Shown here in pieces: positions 5,430 to 5,802 of a stretch of DNA of 5,802 bases (its first letter is position 1; every line of letters begins with the position of its first letter). The position numbers and the translations under genes are program-made. The notes beneath the pieces were generated by a model. The model was not told the DNA's origin. It ran no database searches and was given only the letters and a program-made list of their open reading frames with translations. Origin of the DNA: DATAYF01 sp036272735 (GTDB taxonomy: Bacteria > Chloroflexota > Ktedonobacteria > Ktedonobacterales > Ktedonobacteraceae); the NCBI GenBank assembly GCA_036272735.1, contig DATAYF010000738.1, positions 1 through 5,802 on the forward strand, in the 5' to 3' direction.

Positions 5430-5802
5430 CTAGTGTGGACAATAGCGTAGGAGCGCGCCCACGCCTCCCATTTCCTGAAAGACGGGATGGCCCTCTGCAA
5501 TCTCGACCTGAGCGCCTGTGTTCGCCGCCTTGCGCACAAGTTCATTTCGTTGCCTCTCGTCGAACGGGACATCGTTCGCCAGGATCAGAATATCGGCTTG
5601 CCCATGATCGAGCGCATCAAGCGTTTCCTGCATCCCACTTATCGCCAGTCCATTCGCGCGCACCCCTTCCACGAGGTTATCGACCTGGTTATGCGACGAC
5701 TCCCTTTCCATATATTCGATAACAGGCTTGATTTCATCGTGTACCTCGTGGCGCGGTGTGCGAATATCAAGCTTTACCATTCGCGGCGGAAGGCCCCTGC
5801 AT
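5430..5802 (-). CDS. eRF1 domain 3 / L7Ae-like domain protein (bacterial baeRF type), C-terminal part
   Basis: The reading frame is still open at the right edge of the window, so only the last 123 residues are visible and the start is outside. A Met at 5780 exists, but the codons before it (CRGLPPR) stay in frame and its upstream region has no clear ribosome site. The visible part looks like the C-terminal domain of eRF1/Pelota-type proteins. It has a helix with E-rich IKPVIEYMERE, then NGLAISGMQETLDALDHGQADILILAND (the L7Ae-like strand-helix-strand), QRNELVRKAANTGAQVEIAEG, and the closing GGVGALLRY typical of release-factor-like domain 3. The Cys-rich zinc insertion found in some bacterial members is absent here. 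Bacterial eRF1-like (baeRF) proteins are proposed ribosome-associated rescue or hydrolase factors; any GGQ-type or catalytic loop would lie off the window. The gene is convergent with the TetR gene. Confidence 0.7.
   Translation of the reverse strand, partial: CRGLPPRMVKLDIRTPRHEVHDEIKPVIEYMERESSHNQVDNLVEGVRANGLAISGMQETLDALDHGQADILILANDVPFDERQRNELVRKAANTGAQVEIAEGHPVFQEMGGVGALLRYCPH

Noticed and set aside
5276..5722. Open frames over the TetR end and the eRF1-like gene in other frames
   Set aside because: They overlap two recognised genes, have no ribosome site and show no recognisable motif.

Overview
The window comes from a bacterial chromosome of intermediate GC content. It holds seven protein genes, two of them cut by the window ends, and no RNA gene, insertion sequence or CRISPR array that I can see. 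The gene mix suggests a soil-type accessory region. It has an aminoglycoside phosphotransferase-like start, a cupin, a thioredoxin-reductase-like flavoenzyme, an isochorismatase-like hydrolase, a 14-helix drug exporter with a divergent TetR regulator, and a bacterial eRF1/L7Ae-type domain. From general impression only, this fits Chloroflexota (Ktedonobacteria) or a similar large-genome soil bacterium. No marker gene here proves it.

Layout, left to right. The minus strand carries the N-terminus of an aminoglycoside phosphotransferase-like protein (1-106), preceded upstream by a cupin gene (298-783). A divergent control region follows (about 784-1115). It contains a perfect 11-bp inverted repeat with a 9-nt spacer that overlaps -10 boxes on both strands, and two further perfect inverted repeats in the leader of the next gene. 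The plus-strand flavoprotein gene (1116-2027) ends before a very long perfect hairpin (2061-2125). That hairpin separates it from the convergent minus-strand pair: isochorismatase-like hydrolase (2171-2755) and, upstream of it, a DHA2-type MFS exporter (2796-4580 or 4625). The exporter is divergent from a TetR repressor gene (4717-5415), and good sigma-70 promoters for both lie in the 4626-4716 gap. The TetR gene converges, with a 14-nt gap, on the 3' part of a minus-strand gene encoding an eRF1 domain 3 / L7Ae-like protein (5430-5802, continuing off the window).

How they work together (inference). The TetR protein probably represses the exporter and hydrolase operon and itself, in the usual drug or toxic-metabolite response arrangement. 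The cupin and flavoprotein genes are divergent from a shared operator-like palindrome and are probably co-regulated by a factor not encoded here. Two enzymes lack family-typical residues. The flavoprotein keeps the FAD site and a CxxC pair but has no recognisable NADPH-binding signature. The hydrolase keeps the Asp and Lys but has Val where amidase-type relatives have the nucleophilic Cys. These two proteins and the operator/hairpin-rich 960-1115 region are the most interesting parts. I see no clearly new multi-gene system.
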